A DNA stretch of 64,000 nucleotides from NCBI GenBank assembly GCA_910586365.1, contig CAJUGP010000007.1:1-64000 (forward strand), read 5' to 3'. The stretch comes from an uncultured Christensenella sp. Lineage in GTDB: Bacteria > Bacillota > Clostridia > Christensenellales > Borkfalkiaceae. Below, one piece after another: positions 43,979-52,197 of the stretch. The number at the start of each line of letters is the position of its first letter. Within the stretch, counting starts at the first letter, position 1. Below the pieces are notes generated by a model. The model did no database searches. It was not told the origin of the DNA and was given only the letters and a program-made list of their open reading frames with translations. A program made the position numbers and the translations under genes.

Positions 43979-44553
43979 GTCCTATCTGCTCCGCGGATCA
44001 TGCCGCAAAAATATTCGTGAATCCGCAGATCGGAAGTCAGTTCGGGGTGGAACGCCGTGGCAAGCATGTTCTCCTGCCGCGCCGCGACGATTTTGCCCTC
44101 ATGCTCGGCGAGCACTTCCACATGTTCGCCCGCGCTCTCGATATAGGGCGCGCGGATAAACACGGCGGGATATGCGCCGATATGCGCCGTATCAAGCTCG
44201 GCGCGGAAGGAGCCGAGCTGCCTTCCGTAGGCGTTGCGCCTGACCGATACGTTCATCGCCGCCAGCCAAACGTTTTCGTCGTTCGTCAGTTTTTTTGCAA
44301 GCAAAATCAGCCCCGCGCACGTGCCGAACACGGGCATGCCCCCGCCGATCGCCTCTCGCAAAGGCAAGAACAGCCCCTCGTCTTTGAGGAGCTTGCCCTG
44401 CACGGTCGATTCTCCGCCGGGAAGAATGACGCCGTCTAACTTGTCGGTAAAATGCGCTCTTCTGCGGATTTCAACCGTTTCGACGCCTAATTTTTCGAGC
44501 GCCTGCCTGTGTTCGAGGAACGCGCCCTGCAATGCAAAAATTCCGATTTTCAT
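43975..44553 (-). CDS. pdxT: pyridoxal 5'-phosphate synthase glutaminase subunit
   Basis: 192 aa class I glutamine amidotransferase. ALQGAFLEHRQALEKLGVE, GVILPGGESTVQGKLL, VFGTCAGLILLAKKL (nucleophile Cys) and a final TAFHPELTSDLRIHEYF (His/Glu). Supplies ammonia to PdxS for de novo PLP formation. Lies 9 bp after pdxS. Confidence 0.96.
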   Translation of the reverse strand: MKIGIFALQGAFLEHRQALEKLGVETVEIRRRAHFTDKLDGVILPGGESTVQGKLLKDEGLFLPLREAIGGGMPVFGTCAGLILLAKKLTNDENVWLAAMNVSVRRNAYGRQLGSFRAELDTAHIGAYPAVFIRAPYIESAGEHVEVLAEHEGKIVAARQENMLATAFHPELTSDLRIHEYFCGMIRGADRT

Positions 44554-44561
44554 AAAAGGAG

Positions 44562-45437
44562 TTACTTTCCTCTTTCTTCCATGATCAGTTTGATTTCGTT
44601 TTCGTTGATGCCGACCATCGCCTCGCCCAAATCCTCCGAAAGCTCGGCAAGAATTTTGGGGTCGTTATAATTCGTGACCGCCTGCACGATCGCGCGCGCG
44701 CGTTTTGCGGGATTGCCCGATTTGAAAATACCGCTGCCGACGAACACGCCTTCCGCGCCGAGCTGCATCATAAGCGCGGCGTCCGCAGGAGTCGCAACGC
44801 CGCCCGCGGCAAAGTTCACGACGGGCAGTTTGCCGTTCTCGTGCACGTATACGACAAGCTCGTAGGGAACCTGCAAGGTTTTCGCCTCTTCGTAAAGCTC
44901 GTCCGCGCGCATGGAAACGATTTTCTTGATCTGGCTTTGCATCATGCGCATATGGCGCACCGCCTGCACCACGTCGCCCGTGCCCGGTTCGCCCTTGGTG
45001 CGGATCATCGCCGCTCCTTCCGCAATACGGCGCAAAGCCTCGCCCAAATCGCGCGCGCCGCACACAAAGGGAACGGAAAACGCGTTTTTGTCGATATGGT
45101 ATTTATCGTCGGCGGGAGAGAGAACCTCGCTCTCGTCGATATAATCGATTTCGATCGCCTGCAAGATCTGCGCCTCGGCGATATGCCCGATACGGCACTT
45201 CGCCATGACGGGAATGGATACCGCCTGCTGAATGCCCTTGATCATTTTGGGATCGGACATGCGCGAAACGCCGCCCGCCGCGCGGATATCGGCGGGGATA
45301 CGCTCCAACGCCATCACGGCGCACGCGCCCGCTTCCTGCGCGATACGCGCCTGTTCGGGCGTGGTAACGTCCATAATCACGCCGCCCTTTAACATTTGCG
45401 CCAAATTCTTATTGAGTTCAAACCGTTCGTTCGCCAT
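44562..45437 (-). CDS. pdxS: pyridoxal 5'-phosphate synthase subunit
   Basis: 291 aa. Highly conserved family: [59 protein letters not shown] and [20 protein letters not shown]. Builds PLP from ribose 5-phosphate, glyceraldehyde 3-phosphate and ammonia from PdxT in a dodecamer. First gene of pdxS-pdxT-queH. Confidence 0.97.
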   Translation of the reverse strand: MANERFELNKNLAQMLKGGVIMDVTTPEQARIAQEAGACAVMALERIPADIRAAGGVSRMSDPKMIKGIQQAVSIPVMAKCRIGHIAEAQILQAIEIDYIDESEVLSPADDKYHIDKNAFSVPFVCGARDLGEALRRIAEGAAMIRTKGEPGTGDVVQAVRHMRMMQSQIKKIVSMRADELYEEAKTLQVPYELVVYVHENGKLPVVNFAAGGVATPADAALMMQLGAEGVFVGSGIFKSGNPAKRARAIVQAVTNYNDPKILAELSEDLGEAMVGINENEIKLIMEERGK

Positions 45438-45471
45438 AAAAGAAACTTCCTCTGTCTTGATTTCTCATTTT

Positions 45472-45500
45472 ATTATAGCACGGCGTTCGCGTTTCGTCAA
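45472..45500 (-). promoter_or_regulatory. promoter of pdxS-pdxT-queH
   Basis: Minus-strand -35 TTGACG (45495-45500), -10 TATAAT (45472-45477), spacer 17 bp, about 30 bp upstream of the start. Confidence 0.8.
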
Positions 45501-45520
45501 TCGAATTGCGCCCGTCCCTC

Positions 45521-45549
45521 TTGACGCAGCGCATTTTTTATAGTAAAAT
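45521..45549 (+). promoter_or_regulatory. promoter of the ECF sigma gene
   Basis: TTGACG (45521-45526) and TAAAAT (45544-45549), spacer 17 bp. The leader is about 75 nt. The pattern is of the housekeeping sigma type rather than an obvious ECF autoregulated site. Confidence 0.6.
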
Positions 45550-45630
45550 CGGCTTAACGGAAAATTTTCAGAAAACAAGTGAGTAAAACGTCTTGCTCGT
45601 TCGTTTTATAAGCGAGAGGGGTGGAAAATA

Positions 45631-46131
45631 ATGGGAGAAAGACATCGGATCGAACGGCTTGTTACGCGTTACGGCGACGCGCTTGTGCGCTTCGCCTATT
45701 GCCGCACGGGAAATTCCGCCGAAGCGGAAGACATTGCCGAAGACGCGTTCGTCGCGCTCTTTCTCAAAAACAAAACGTTTGAAAACGAAGCGCAGGAAAA
45801 AGCGTATCTTTTCAAAACGGCTGCAAACAAATGCTGCGATTATAACCGCAAAAAAAAGCGCGCTCCCGTCCCCCTCTCCGATCTCGAGAACGTGCTTTGC
45901 TTTGACGGCGCGGCGCAAGCCGAAACCAGGTGCGATAACGACACGCTTTACCGCTGCATGCAAACCCTCCCCGCGCAATACGCGCAAACGCTCTGCTTGC
46001 ACTATTTCGAGGGATACTCCCCCGACGAGATCGCAATGATTTTGCGTAAAAACAAAAAAAGCGTTTACAATCTGCTTGCGCGCGCCAAATCCGCCCTTTC
46101 CGATTTATTAAACAAGGAGAACTTTTCATGA
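45631..46131 (+). CDS. ECF-type RNA polymerase sigma factor
   Basis: 166 aa. Sigma region 2: LVRFAYCRTGNSAEAEDIAEDAFVALF, AYLFKTAANKCCDYNRKKKR; region 4: LPAQYAQTLCLHYFEGYSPDEIAMILRKNKKSVYNLLARAK. GAGAGGGGTGG lies upstream of the ATG. The stop overlaps the next ATG (ATGA), so it is translationally coupled to the membrane beta-propeller protein, which occupies the place of the anti-sigma factor. Confidence 0.93.
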   Translation: MGERHRIERLVTRYGDALVRFAYCRTGNSAEAEDIAEDAFVALFLKNKTFENEAQEKAYLFKTAANKCCDYNRKKKRAPVPLSDLENVLCFDGAAQAETRCDNDTLYRCMQTLPAQYAQTLCLHYFEGYSPDEIAMILRKNKKSVYNLLARAKSALSDLLNKENFS

Positions 46132-48029
46132 AATCATTACAGGAACGAACGGACCGTATCGAACAAAAGCTCCATCGGGAACGCGCCGCCAAAGCGCGCC
46201 GTAAAAAAATGACGCTTGCTTTCGGCTCGTGCGCCGCGGCGTTTATTCTCGTTCTCTCGCTCGTGCTCTTTTTGCCCTTCCCCACGCAGAATATTGCAAA
46301 ATATAAAGACAGCGAATATTATTCGGTCATCTGCAAGTTAGACGCTATTCATAAAAAAACGCGTGTCTATCATAATAATTTCGAGATTCTCGCCGATTCG
46401 GTCAAAGAATTCTTCGGCATGTTCAAGGGATTCGGCGCGGCAGGAGAGGACGCCGTACCGCCGACTGCGGAAGCCCCCGATCGCTATGAGGAAGTGACGA
46501 ACAACCAAACGCAAGGCGTGATCGAAGGCGATCTTTTCAAGCGCAGCGACTCGAAAATCTACTATTTGACGACCGTTCGTGACGGTTATCGGCTCGACGT
46601 TTACCCGATCGCGGGCATGGCGACGCAAAAAAGCGCTTCGCTCACCGTCGTCCCCGAACAGGGCATGAGCTTTTTGGGCTACGGGGATGAACGCGAGCTC
46701 TATCTGAACGCAAACGCGACGCGCGCGCTCGTCGTATCGCCATGTTACAGCTATGCCGACCGCGTGCTCTACACCGTGATGATCGGCATCGATTTGACGG
46801 GCGGAACGCCTGCGGAAACGGGACGCGTTTACGTTTCGGGCAACTACGTTTCTTCCCGCCTTGTCGAAAACAAGCTGCTGCTCGTCACGAATTTTCAGCC
46901 GCAGCGCGACAGAAACGGCACGTTCGATTTCGGCAACGAAAAGACCTTTCTTCCGCACACGGGAACGGCAGACGCCCTCTCGCCCGTACCCATGGACAAA
47001 ATCATCGTATCCGATGAAGGGAGGGAAGCGCGCTACACCGTGCTTGCCGCGATCGATTACGATACGCTCGAAGTGCAAGACACCGCGTCGCTCATGTCGT
47101 ACTCGGAAGAAGTTTACGTTTCCGAACAACACGTTTATGCCACGCTTTCGCATCAAGCGCCGCACCGTGTGACTTCGCCGAGCGGAAAAACCGTCGAGCT
47201 TTCCCGCACCGAAACGATCATAAGCTGTTTGGAATACCGCGGCGGATTGCGCCTGATCGGCACGGTAAACGTAAACGGAGAAGTGAACGACCGCTATTCG
47301 ATGGACGAATACGAAGGCGTGCTGCGCGTGTTTACTTCCACCGTAAAGCACACTTGGCCCGCCGAAGAGCCGTGGAACGGAAAATATATTTCGTCTCTTC
47401 CCAATTCCAGCCTGTACTGCTATTCGCTCGCCGATTTCTCGCTGCTTGCAAGCGTGGAAAACTTCGCGCCCGATAACGAAACGGTGCAGTCCGCGCGTTT
47501 TCAAGGGGACGTCGCTTATGCGTGCACCGCGATCATCGTCAACTTTACCGACCCCGTATACGCGTTCGATCTGAGCGATTATAACAATATCACTTACACC
47601 GATACGGGCACGATTTCGGGCTATTCGCTCTTCCTGACGCCCTTCACGGACGATACCATGGTGGGCATCGGCTACGGCGATTGGCGCGAAATTTTGAAAA
47701 TCGAATTGTATCGGCAAGGCGATAACAAGGTCGATTCGGTTGCGAAAGTCGAATTGGAGGGCGTTGAATTTTCAAACAAATTCAAATCGTATTTTATCGA
47801 CAAGGAAAACGGTTTGATCGGCATCACGGTGCTAACTTTTTATAATAACCGATACCAATCGGTGTTCCTGCTGTTCCGTTACGACGGATACGATCTTGTG
47901 CGCATTTCCGAAACGGTGTTGACCGATCAGGACGGATTTTATGAAGAACGCGTCGCGCTGATCGACGGCATTCTCTATCTCTTCGCCCCCTCTTCGGGAT
48001 TACACCTATTAGAATTAAGCGAGTTATAA
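46128..48029 (+). CDS. membrane-anchored beta-propeller protein, sigma-coupled
   Basis: 633 aa. N-terminal basic cytoplasmic segment (about 1-28), one membrane helix (FGSCAAAFILVLSLVLFLPF, about 31-50), and a long extracellular part. Blocks YEEVTNNQTQGVIEGDLFKR, KIYYLTTVRDGYRLDVYPI and the late VRISETVLTDQDGFYEER fit the C-terminal beta-propeller family distantly related to WD-40. ATGA-coupled to an ECF sigma gene, it probably senses an extracellular signal. The cytoplasmic stub is far shorter than a classical zinc-binding anti-sigma domain. Confidence 0.8.
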   Translation: MKSLQERTDRIEQKLHRERAAKARRKKMTLAFGSCAAAFILVLSLVLFLPFPTQNIAKYKDSEYYSVICKLDAIHKKTRVYHNNFEILADSVKEFFGMFKGFGAAGEDAVPPTAEAPDRYEEVTNNQTQGVIEGDLFKRSDSKIYYLTTVRDGYRLDVYPIAGMATQKSASLTVVPEQGMSFLGYGDERELYLNANATRALVVSPCYSYADRVLYTVMIGIDLTGGTPAETGRVYVSGNYVSSRLVENKLLLVTNFQPQRDRNGTFDFGNEKTFLPHTGTADALSPVPMDKIIVSDEGREARYTVLAAIDYDTLEVQDTASLMSYSEEVYVSEQHVYATLSHQAPHRVTSPSGKTVELSRTETIISCLEYRGGLRLIGTVNVNGEVNDRYSMDEYEGVLRVFTSTVKHTWPAEEPWNGKYISSLPNSSLYCYSLADFSLLASVENFAPDNETVQSARFQGDVAYACTAIIVNFTDPVYAFDLSDYNNITYTDTGTISGYSLFLTPFTDDTMVGIGYGDWREILKIELYRQGDNKVDSVAKVELEGVEFSNKFKSYFIDKENGLIGITVLTFYNNRYQSVFLLFRYDGYDLVRISETVLTDQDGFYEERVALIDGILYLFAPSSGLHLLELSEL

Positions 48030-48033
48030 ACGA

Positions 48034-48059
48034 AAACGACGCGTTCCGCGTCGTTTTTT
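48034..48059 (+). terminator. intrinsic terminator
   Basis: AAACGACGCG and CGCGTCGTTTTTT around TTC, 4 bp after the beta-propeller gene stop. Confidence 0.85.
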
Positions 48060-48108
48060 CTTTTCGGTTCAATCCCCCCTTTGAAAAGAGATGGTTCGAC
48101 TTCGCTCA

Positions 48109-48165
48109 CCATGACAACAACGATCGCTCCATGACAACAACGATCGCTCCATGACAACAACCTGC
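48109..48165. repeat. 20-bp tandem repeat
   Basis: CCATGACAACAACGATCGCT is repeated at 48109 and 48129, and a third truncated copy starts at 48149. Each full unit contains the palindrome CGATCG. The surrounding 48060-48241 is non-coding, with REP-like pieces. Confidence 0.75.
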
Positions 48166-48241
48166 AAATTGTCATTCCGCCCCGCCTTAGGCGGCACGAG
48201 CGCACGGCGCGATGTAGCTTGCCAAGGAATCTCTTAGCGCG

Positions 48242-48706
48242 TTAAATCTCTTCGAGCAAGACTTCCGCCGTATATTCGTCGGGCGTGCTTGTAAGATAGC
48301 GGTAACTTTCCGAAGCGCGTACGCGCGCGAAAAATTCTTCGACCGCCGCCGTCTCTTCAAATAATTGCGGTTCGGCGCGGTCGATCTGTTCGCAAATCGC
48401 TCCGTTCGTCTGGTTCGGCGCAAACGTATACGACAGCACAAACTGCAGCGTCGTACCCTCGTCGTCGCAGGCGTTGAAGCTGCGCATAAACGTAACCGTA
48501 AACGTATCCTCGCCCGTATACCCGTATACGCCGCTTACCATTTCCGCGCCGTCCTCGCCCAGCACGGGCAAACAGCATTTTTCAAAGAGCGCCACGCCGT
48601 CGGCGGGGCAAAGCTCCGCGGCAAACGCCAACTCCTCTAAAATCGCCGCCGCACGGTCGCGGTAAACGGCGTTTTCGATCAAATCGAGTAATTCTTCACC
48701 GCGCAT
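48242..48706 (-). CDS. hypothetical protein, co-transcribed with leuA
   Basis: 154 aa from the ATG at 48706, 8 nt after GGAGG, overlapping the leuA 3' end by 11 bp. Acidic, soluble, mixed alpha/beta; a strand-rich centre (GVYGYTGEDTFTVTFMRSF) followed by LQFVLSYTFAPNQTNG. No domain recognised. Because it lies behind leuA on the same T-box-controlled mRNA, its expression should rise when leucyl-tRNA is low. Confidence 0.7.
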   Translation of the reverse strand: MRGEELLDLIENAVYRDRAAAILEELAFAAELCPADGVALFEKCCLPVLGEDGAEMVSGVYGYTGEDTFTVTFMRSFNACDDEGTTLQFVLSYTFAPNQTNGAICEQIDRAEPQLFEETAAVEEFFARVRASESYRYLTSTPDEYTAEVLLEEI

Positions 48707-50363
48707 CGTTTTTCGCCTCCAAAAGGTGATTGACCGCCGATACGAGCGCGTAAACGGAAGAGGTCGCGCTGTCGGAATGCTCGCCCGCGCCCCAATAATT
48801 CTTCCCGTTCCGCTCGACCCCGACGTACGAAACCGCTTGCGCAAACGACCCCTGTGAAAGCGCGTGCTGCTCGTATTCGGAAAGATTGTATTCGATCCCG
48901 AAGTGTTTTTTCAACGCGTTGGATACGGCGTCGAGCCGCCCGTTCCCCGCCGCTTCGACGAACGAATGCGCGTTCCCCTCGATAATCTCCACGCACGCCG
49001 AAATGCCGCCTTCCTGCTTGAAATGCACTTCGCCCACGCCGAACACGCCGCGCGCGTTTATAAAATGCTGCACGAACAACTCAAAGAGGTCGGCTGCTTT
49101 GAGTTCTTTGTGCCTTTCGTCCGAAACGCGTTTGGCGATTTCGCGCACGCCGTCGCGCATGTTCGCGGGCAGCTTCAAGCCGTAACCGCTTTCGAGCATG
49201 TACCCGATGCCCCCTCTTCCCGACTGCGAATTGATGCGGATAACGTCGGCGTCGTATTCGCGCCCCACGTCTTTGGGATCGACGGGAAGGTAGGGCACGT
49301 TCCACTCGGTCAACCCCGTTTCCTTGCGGAAATTCATGCCTTTTGCGATCGCGTCCTGATGCGAACCCGAAAACGCCGCGAACACCAATTCCCCCGCGTA
49401 CGGCTGACGGGGCGAAATCTTCATGCCCGTAAATTTTTCGTACGCGGCGGAAAGATAGGGCATATTCGCAAAATCCAACCCCGTTTGCACCCCTTGCGAA
49501 TACATGTTCATGGCGAGCGTGACAAGATCGCAGTTGCCCGTGCGCTCGCCGTTTCCGAACAACGTGCCTTCCACGCGATCGGCGCCCGCAAGCAATCCGA
49601 ATTCCGCCGCCGCCACGCCCGTTCCTCTATCGTTATGCGGGTGCAGCGAAAGCACGACCGCATCGCGGTAGCGCATGTTCTGCGCGATATAGGCGACCTG
49701 CTGCGCATAGATATGCGGCATGGCGTTTTCCACCGTGGCGGGAAGATTGACGATCGCCTTGCGTTCGGGCACGGGCTTCCACACGTCGAGCACGGCATTG
49801 ACGACTTCGAGCGCGTATTCGGGTTCGGTGCCCGTGAAGCTTTCGGGCGAATACTCGAAGCGGTACGCCGCGCCCTCTTCTTCCGCCAAACGCTTCAAAA
49901 GCGCCGCGCCTTCGACGGCGATCTTTTTGATCTCCTCTTTCCCCTTCCGGAACACCTGTTCGCGCTGCGCGGGCGAAGTGGAATTATAGACGTGCACGAT
50001 CACGTTTTTCGCGCCGCGCACCGCCTCGAACGTGCGCTTGATGATATGCGGACGCGCCTGCGTCAGCACCTGAACGGTCACGTCGTCGGGGATCCTGCCG
50101 CCCTCGACGAGCGCGCGCAAAAATTCGTATTCCGTTTCACTTGCCGCGGGAAACCCGACTTCGATTTCCTTAAAGCCGATTGCAACGAGCAAATCGAAGA
50201 AATCGAGCTTGGTCTGCAAATTCATCGGCTCGACGAGCGCCTGATTGCCGTCGCGCAGATCAACGCTGCACCACACGGGCGCGCGTTCCACGGCGTCTTT
50301 TTCCAACCAACTAAAATCTTTTTTCGGGGGCATGAAGAACTGTTTGCGATATTTTGCGCTCAT
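48696..50363 (-). CDS. leuA: 2-isopropylmalate synthase (long type)
   Basis: 555 aa from the ATG at 50363, with AAGGAGG upstream. Long fungal/actinobacterial-type LeuA: WCSVDLRDGNQALVEPMN, metal site in SLHPHNDRGTGVAAAE, GNGERTGNCDLVTLAMN, INSQSGRGGIGYMLE and a C-terminal LeuA regulatory domain. Condenses 2-oxoisovalerate with acetyl-CoA, the first leucine-specific step. It is split from leuCDB by 8 kb and has separate control by a T-box. Confidence 0.95.
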   Translation of the reverse strand: MSAKYRKQFFMPPKKDFSWLEKDAVERAPVWCSVDLRDGNQALVEPMNLQTKLDFFDLLVAIGFKEIEVGFPAASETEYEFLRALVEGGRIPDDVTVQVLTQARPHIIKRTFEAVRGAKNVIVHVYNSTSPAQREQVFRKGKEEIKKIAVEGAALLKRLAEEEGAAYRFEYSPESFTGTEPEYALEVVNAVLDVWKPVPERKAIVNLPATVENAMPHIYAQQVAYIAQNMRYRDAVVLSLHPHNDRGTGVAAAEFGLLAGADRVEGTLFGNGERTGNCDLVTLAMNMYSQGVQTGLDFANMPYLSAAYEKFTGMKISPRQPYAGELVFAAFSGSHQDAIAKGMNFRKETGLTEWNVPYLPVDPKDVGREYDADVIRINSQSGRGGIGYMLESGYGLKLPANMRDGVREIAKRVSDERHKELKAADLFELFVQHFINARGVFGVGEVHFKQEGGISACVEIIEGNAHSFVEAAGNGRLDAVSNALKKHFGIEYNLSEYEQHALSQGSFAQAVSYVGVERNGKNYWGAGEHSDSATSSVYALVSAVNHLLEAKNDAR

Positions 50364-50379
50364 ATAAACCTCCTTCAAA

Positions 50380-50608
50380 ACAAAAACAGGCATCTCTTTT
50401 TAAGAGACGCCTGCGCGCGGTACCACTCTACTTGCGGGCAAAGCCCGCCGCTTTTTTCCGTATAACGGCGGATGCCCGTTCTTTTCTACTCGCTTTCAAA
50501 AAGACCGCTCCGCGACGAGTTCACGCGCTGTCCGCACCGCCTCGCACCGAACGGCGGCTCTCTGAAACGGATTACACGCGCTACTGCTTCGCATCACAGC
50601 GTTGTATT
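50380..50608 (-). promoter_or_regulatory. T-box riboswitch, leucine-specific (CUC)
   Basis: The antiterminator box AGTAGAGTGGTACCGCGC (about 50414-50434) is followed by a strong terminator (CAGGCATCTCTT / AAGAGACGCCTG, 50387-50413) with T-run. In stem I, AGTA (50582-50585) faces GTGAA, giving the S-turn. The next triplet is CUC (50517-50519 on the minus strand), a Leu codon. Uncharged tRNA-Leu should bind and allow leuA transcription. Confidence 0.92.
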
Positions 50609-50614
50609 ATTATC

Positions 50615-50644
50615 ATAATAACAGACCGCGGCAAACTGTGTCAA
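50615..50644 (-). promoter_or_regulatory. promoter of the T-box-leuA transcript
   Basis: Minus-strand -35 TTGACA (50639-50644) and -10 TATTAT (50615-50620), spacer 18 bp. The -35 overlaps the 3' end of the Fur-family gene. Confidence 0.75.
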
Positions 50645-51015
50645 GCGTTTTCGCGGCATTTGTCGCATACGCCGAAAAACTCCGCCTCGCACCCGTCGAT
50701 CGTAAACCCCTCTATTTTTGCGCTGCGCAATTCCTGCGGCAAAGGCAAAAACACGTCGCGGACGGCGCCGCACGCGCGGCAGCGCGCATGAAAATGCGCC
50801 TCGGTACGAAAATCGTAACGCACGTCGCTGTCCGAAAGCTGAATTTTTTTGATTTTGCCGTTTCGGGCAAATTCGCCGAGCACGCGAAAAACCGTTCCGC
50901 GGCTTATAGACGGATGCGTTTCGCCCGTCCGCTCAAACACTTCGGTCGCGGAAGGATGATCGAGCGCGCAAAGCGCGTCGTATACGGCTTGTTTCTGCCA
51001 GGTGTTACGCGACAT
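50641..51015 (-). CDS. Fur-family metal/peroxide regulator
   Basis: 124 aa. Winged helix TWQKQAVYDALCALDHPSATE and SRGTVFRVLGEFARNGKIKKI; metal-binding HFHARCRACGAV with a second CxxC pair in GVCDKC (structural zinc). Shorter than many Fur proteins. PerR-like by size and layout, but the PerR-specific oxidisable His/Asp set was not checked residue by residue. No clear promoter of its own; lies 17 bp after the RuvX-DUF1292 gene. Confidence 0.85.
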   Translation of the reverse strand: MSRNTWQKQAVYDALCALDHPSATEVFERTGETHPSISRGTVFRVLGEFARNGKIKKIQLSDSDVRYDFRTEAHFHARCRACGAVRDVFLPLPQELRSAKIEGFTIDGCEAEFFGVCDKCRENA

Positions 51016-51032
51016 GGTTCAAAAAACGAGCT

Positions 51033-51383
51033 TTACTCGTTCCCCTCGCCGCCTTCGAGCGCGGCGGCTTCGTCGCTGTCCTCGAAATCCTCGTATTGGC
51101 TGCAAAATTCCGCGAACACTTCGTCGAGGAACTGCTCGTCCTCGATCGCTTCGAGCCGTTCGTCGTCCTCTTCGCCGACGATATGATAGATCGCAACCTC
51201 TTCGCCTTCCTCGTCGTCGTAAGCCTCTTCGCTCTCGAGCTCGGGCGTCAGCGCGCAATACCATTCCCCTTTGTATTCAAAGGTCATCAGGTGCTCGTAG
51301 CGGCTGGTATGCCCCTCTTCGTCCACAAGCTCGACGATGTTGTCGTCCTCTTCGTAATTGTTTTCTTCTTCCTTGTAATCCAT
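51033..51383 (-). CDS. possible internal start giving free DUF1292 protein
   Basis: ATG at 51383 lies 8 nt after AAGGAG, inside the RuvX-DUF1292 frame. Initiation here would give a 116-aa acidic DUF1292 protein of normal length. This suggests the fusion arose by loss of the ruvX stop codon while the old ribosome binding site was retained. Confidence 0.55.
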   Translation of the reverse strand: MDYKEEENNYEEDDNIVELVDEEGHTSRYEHLMTFEYKGEWYCALTPELESEEAYDDEEGEEVAIYHIVGEEDDERLEAIEDEQFLDEVFAEFCSQYEDFEDSDEAAALEGGEGNE

Positions 51384-51821
51384 TTTGTTACGCTCCTTTT
51401 TTAATTTTGCAAGATAACTTTCGAGAATGTACGCCGCCGCGATCGAATCGATCTGCTTTTTTTTCTTGTCGCTCCGCGTCGTAACGCCGATCCCGACAAG
51501 ATCGCTTCGCGCCTGCATCGTGGTGTAACGCTCGTCTTCCGTGCACACGGGAATCTTTGTTGCCGCCTGCAACGCGGCAATAAATTTGCACGTTTTTTCC
51601 GTCTGCACGCTTTTCGACCCGTCGGCGTTGAGCGGCAGACCGCAAACGATCTGCGTTACCGCCTGTATCCCTGCAAGGTTTACGATCGCCTCGACGTCGC
51701 GCGCCCGATCTCCCGTGCGGAAATACGTATCCGACGGCGTGGCGTATTCGAGAAAGGGATCGCTGTAAGCAACGCCGATCCGCTTATCCCCGATATCGAG
51801 CGCCATAATTCTCGTATCCAT
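51033..51821 (-). CDS. ruvX: RuvX (YqgF) nuclease fused in frame to DUF1292
   Basis: 262 aa. Residues 1-145 are the RNase H-fold RuvX/YqgF family: MALDIGDKRIGVAYSDPF, GLPLNADGSKS and DERYTTMQAR, IDSIAAAYILESYL; it acts in 16S rRNA maturation or Holliday junction resolution. Residues 147-262 are a DUF1292 protein (acidic, MTFEYKGEWYCALTPE). In other Firmicutes these are separate adjacent genes. Here no stop intervenes, but an AAGGAG and ATG occur at the join, so a free DUF1292 product is also possible. Confidence 0.85.
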   Translation of the reverse strand: MDTRIMALDIGDKRIGVAYSDPFLEYATPSDTYFRTGDRARDVEAIVNLAGIQAVTQIVCGLPLNADGSKSVQTEKTCKFIAALQAATKIPVCTEDERYTTMQARSDLVGIGVTTRSDKKKKQIDSIAAAYILESYLAKLKKERNKMDYKEEENNYEEDDNIVELVDEEGHTSRYEHLMTFEYKGEWYCALTPELESEEAYDDEEGEEVAIYHIVGEEDDERLEAIEDEQFLDEVFAEFCSQYEDFEDSDEAAALEGGEGNE

Positions 51822-51894
51822 ATTTTGATTATACCATACTTTTTTTAAAATGTAAATGATTTCAAGGAAAAACCTTTGTTAGCGTGCCGAACGC

Positions 51895-51926
51895 GAAAAA
51901 ACACGGTTGCATTGCAACCGTGTTTT
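51895..51926 (-). terminator. intrinsic terminator
   Basis: AACACGGTTGC and GCAACCGTGTT stem with a T-run on the minus strand, just after the small membrane protein gene. Confidence 0.75.
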
Positions 51927-51945
51927 CCCTTGCAAAGAATCAATC

Positions 51946-52143
51946 TTATTTGCTCTTCGCGGACTTTTTGCTTTCTTCGTCGCCGCCCTTCTGCGCGAGC
52001 TTCTCGTCCATCATTTCATTGACTTTATCCATGACTTCCGCCTGACTTTTTTTGACGAGAGAACGCGCTTTGTAGCTGTTCGCAACGATGAGCGCCCCGC
52101 CGATCATGCCGAGCGCCAAGCCGATACAAAACGTCTTTTCCAT
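51946..52143 (-). CDS. small membrane protein (YtxH-like)
   Basis: 65 aa. One N-terminal helix (KTFCIGLALGMIGGALIVA) with a Gly-rich face, then a charged coiled-coil tail (SLVKKSQAEVMDKVNEMMDE) ending in Lys/Ser. This resembles YtxH-type small proteins of Firmicutes. Function unknown. Followed by a terminator. Confidence 0.65.
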   Translation of the reverse strand: MEKTFCIGLALGMIGGALIVANSYKARSLVKKSQAEVMDKVNEMMDEKLAQKGGDEESKKSAKSK

Positions 52144-52197
52144 AATTCCTCCCGCGGCGCAATGCCGCTATCGTTAGTGTGTGAAAGAATTATGCCG

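Noticed and set aside
48109..48165. Short repeats as a CRISPR array
   Set aside because: Units are directly abutting without spacers; no cas genes.
48864..50465. Plus-strand 533-codon open frame
   Set aside because: Opposite leuA and the T-box.
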